A stretch of 8,505 bases of DNA. Origin: Deltaproteobacteria bacterium. Lineage in GTDB: Bacteria > Desulfobacterota > Desulfobulbia > Desulfobulbales > BM004. Numbering within the stretch: the stretch's first letter is position 1; every line of letters begins with the position of its first letter. Location: positions 1,162,340 through 1,170,844 of the forward strand of contig CP070776.1 in NCBI GenBank assembly GCA_020346205.1, given 5' to 3'. Below, in pieces: positions 7,203 through 8,505 of the stretch. The translations under genes were made by a program, and so were the position numbers. Under the pieces are notes generated by a model. It searched no databases. It saw nothing but the letters and a program-made list of their open reading frames with translations, and was not told the origin of the DNA.

Positions 7203-7234
7203 AGCTAGTTTGGGCTAACAGCAGACCAAAACGA

Positions 7235-7252
7235 TACCAAATGGTAACATAT
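7235..7252. repeat. Enhancer-like repeat, promoter-proximal copy
   Basis: TACCAAATGGTAACATAT occurs here and again, identically, 34 bases away. Its core TACC-AAAT-GGTA is an inverted repeat, and G and C one base beyond each arm extend it to GNTACC-N4-GGTAAC, the form expected of a site for a dimeric Fis-type DNA-binding domain. The core centre is about 86 bases upstream of the predicted sigma-54 start site, a usual distance for an activator. Likely ligand: the adjacent response regulator (inferred). Confidence 0.62.
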
Positions 7253-7253
7253 A

Positions 7254-7266
7254 GCGCCATTGGCAC
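7254..7266. repeat. Imperfect inverted repeat between the two enhancer-like copies
   Basis: GCGCC-ATT-GGCAC has one mismatched pair in a 5-3-5 arrangement and sits between the two 18-base repeats. It also contains TGGCAC on the plus strand, but no TTGC follows at the right distance, so it is not a sigma-54 promoter. It may be a third protein site or chance. Confidence 0.3.
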
Positions 7267-7268
7267 GC

Positions 7269-7286
7269 TACCAAATGGTAACATAT
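7269..7286. repeat. Enhancer-like repeat, promoter-distal copy
   Basis: Second identical copy of TACCAAATGGTAACATAT, in the same orientation. Its core centre is 34 bases from that of the first copy, about three helical turns, and roughly 120 bases upstream of the predicted sigma-54 start. Two adjacent dimer sites are the usual arrangement for oligomerising NtrC-type activators. Confidence 0.62.
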
Positions 7287-7332
7287 TTTAATATTATGCT
7301 GATTTATTAATATGACCGGGGGAGGATTATTA

Positions 7333-7403
7333 ATGAAAAAAATGAGGAATTAAGGCAACTACTGGCTGCTGCTAATTTAAAAAATGCTGGTATTATTAAC
7401 TAA
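7333..7403 (+). other. Possible small-gene remnant or frameshifted mini-ORF
   Basis: On the plus strand GGGGGAGG (7318-7325), a very strong ribosome-site-like sequence, lies seven bases before an ATG at 7333. The ORF stops after MKKMRN at 7353. A run of seven A (7336-7342) follows the ATG. Shifting back one base there opens a frame reading KNEELRQLLAAANLKNAGIIN to a stop at 7401-7403, overlapping the kinase 3' end by eight bases. This looks protein-like, but it is short and I recognise no family. It may be a decayed gene, a -1 frameshift site, or chance. Confidence 0.15.
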
Positions 7404-8505
7404 CTTCAGGGTCAATGTTTTCAAGGGGCAATTCAATCTTAAAACTGGAGCCTTCACCTTTCCTGCTTTCCACGGAAATCATACCATTCATGTTATGAAC
7501 AAGTGAATAGGTTACAAAAAGTCCAAGCCCGGTCCCTTCACCTATATCTTTGGTGGTGTAGAAAGGGTCGAAAATTTTCTGGACCTGCTCTTCATCCATT
7601 CCCATACCTGTATCAGTAAAGGTCAAAACGCAATCTGTATCCGATTCCCTGGATTCGACCAGGAGTTTCCCGCCGTCCGGCATGGCCTGGATGGCATTCA
7701 GGCCGATATTGACAATAACCTGTTTGAGAGATTCCACATCAACATTGAATGGGCGCTTTAGATTAAGATCCAGGGTCAGTTCAATATTCTTCAGACCATA
7801 TTCCAAAAGAGCAACGCACTCTTTGATGAGATCATCAATCAAAACAGTGCGCAATTGCAATGGTTCACGGCGGCCAAAATTGAGCAGCTGGCGGACAGTT
7901 TCTCCAATGCGCTTAATGCCTTTGGATAACAGCGCCAGGTACCTTTGGTTCATTTCCCGGTCATCCGGTGACTCCTGCATACTTTTAATACAGTTCTGCA
8001 TGCCGCCAAGCGGATTGTTTATCTCATGGGCTATACCCGCTGTAAGCCTTCCCAAAGCAGCCAGTTTCTCACCCTGGAATACCTGTTCCCTGGTTTTGTC
8101 TAGTTCCTGCTGTGAGGTAACAAGACGGGCACAGAGCTCCTTCAACTTCTGCGACAATCTACCTACCTCATCATCGTTCACGGGCAGATATTTAATCCTT
8201 TCTTTATCTACAGGAAAAAGGTCCATTGCCTTGGCCAGCAAACCCAGGCGCCTAACAATAAGGAGATCAATTAAAAGAAAAATTGTGGCACCAACAACCA
8301 GGATGGTAATAAACCAGATACCGAGCAGCATTCTGTTGTTTTTTGCTATATCATTGAAGGCCCAGTCGACCGGGATCGAGATACTCAGCCCGCCTCGCGT
8401 ATCACCCGGGACATAGCTCTTCTCATTATGACATTCCTTGCAGGACTCCTCTACCTTCAGTGGTGCCATATAACGCAGTGTCCTGCCAGACGGGTTATTC
8501 TGTAT
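7396..8505 (-). CDS. Membrane sensor histidine kinase with c-type heme motif (3' part, start outside window)
   Basis: The frame stays open to the window edge (the visible part begins IQNNPSGRTLRY), so the Met at 8469 is internal and the gene is cut. The 369 visible residues show, in order: a CKECH heme c motif (22-26) followed by PGDTRGGLSISIP, as in the periplasmic DUF3365/Tll0287-like sensor domain. Then come a transmembrane segment (about 59-84), a HAMP-like linker, and a HisKA dimerisation helix with His160 in AGIAHEINNPLGG. The ATPase domain has an N box (Asn270), DTGMGM (298-303), FDPFYTTK and GEGTGLGL. It autophosphorylates on His and should donate to the neighbouring response regulator at 5695-7041. 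The heme suggests sensing of redox state, oxygen or nitric oxide; the true signal is unknown. It is followed by 354 bases before its partner. An upstream transmembrane helix and more sensor domain are expected beyond the edge. Confidence 0.92.
   Translation of the reverse strand: MQNNPSGRTLRYMAPLKVEESCKECHNEKSYVPGDTRGGLSISIPVDWAFNDIAKNNRMLLGIWFITILVVGATIFLLIDLLIVRRLGLLAKAMDLFPVDKERIKYLPVNDDEVGRLSQKLKELCARLVTSQQELDKTREQVFQGEKLAALGRLTAGIAHEINNPLGGMQNCIKSMQESPDDREMNQRYLALLSKGIKRIGETVRQLLNFGRREPLQLRTVLIDDLIKECVALLEYGLKNIELTLDLNLKRPFNVDVESLKQVIVNIGLNAIQAMPDGGKLLVESRESDTDCVLTFTDTGMGMDEEQVQKIFDPFYTTKDIGEGTGLGLFVTYSLVHNMNGMISVESRKGEGSSFKIELPLENIDPEVS

Larger units (their letters stand above)
7042..7395. 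promoter_or_regulatory. Regulatory intergenic region between sensor kinase and response regulator
   Basis: This 354-base stretch is A+T-rich and holds no convincing gene. It contains a sigma-54 promoter toward the response regulator, two identical 18-base repeats placed like enhancer sites, and five further inverted repeats. There is also a plus-strand mini-ORF with a strong ribosome-site-like sequence. I found no clear rho-independent terminator for the kinase gene, so read-through into the regulator and nap genes is possible. Confidence 0.7.

Noticed and set aside
7262..7277. TGGCAC on the plus strand as a second sigma-54 promoter
   Set aside because: The required TTGC at the -12 position is absent (the sequence there is CCAAAT), and no real plus-strand gene follows.
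7682..8416. 244-codon plus-strand open frame opposite the histidine kinase
   Set aside because: The product is rich in Ser and Arg, typical of the antisense of a kinase gene, and the minus strand shows all the kinase boxes in order.
1..8505. CRISPR array, tRNA, rRNA, insertion sequence or prophage
   Set aside because: No regularly spaced repeats beyond the two 18-base copies, no transposase or integrase frames, no terminal inverted repeats and no structural RNA gene pattern were seen.

Overview
This window carries a respiratory periplasmic nitrate reductase (nap) gene cluster with its own two-component regulatory pair and the start of a molybdenum-cofactor gene. Every recognisable gene lies on the minus strand, so transcription runs from high to low coordinates. 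The gene order napF-napD-napA-napG-napH-napB matches the first six genes of the Escherichia coli nap order. The absence of napC, a histidine kinase with a c-type heme motif, a sigma-54-type response regulator and moderate base composition suggest an anaerobic Gram-negative bacterium, most likely of the former Deltaproteobacteria (Desulfobacterota/Desulfuromonadota). That assignment is an inference from style and gene content; the window holds no phylogenetic marker.

Layout in order of transcription: (1) 8505-7396, the 3' part of a membrane sensor histidine kinase with a periplasmic CxxCH heme motif, running off the window edge. (2) 7395-7042, a 354-base regulatory region holding two identical 18-base repeats, several inverted repeats and a good sigma-54 -24/-12 promoter pointing at the next gene. 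(3) 7041-5695, a NtrC-type response regulator (receiver, AAA+, Fis-type HTH). (4) 5673-282, napFDAGHB, tightly spaced with short gaps or a 4-base overlap, starting only 21 bases after the regulator gene. (5) 281-132, a leader with a candidate sigma-70 promoter and what I read as a molybdenum cofactor (Moco) riboswitch. (6) 131-1, the first 43 codons of moaA.

How the parts fit: NapA (Mo-bisMGD plus [4Fe-4S]) reduces nitrate to nitrite in the periplasm. NapD is its Tat-signal chaperone, NapF a cytoplasmic iron-sulfur protein, NapH/NapG the likely quinol-oxidising electron entry in place of NapC, and NapB the diheme cytochrome that passes electrons to NapA. Here NapB looks like a lipoprotein. 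MoaA starts synthesis of the cofactor NapA needs, and its riboswitch would restrict it when cofactor is plentiful. The heme-containing kinase probably senses a redox or gas signal and phosphorylates the sigma-54 activator, which could bind the twin repeats and drive its own gene together with nap. The gene functions are well supported by motifs; the regulatory circuit is inferred.
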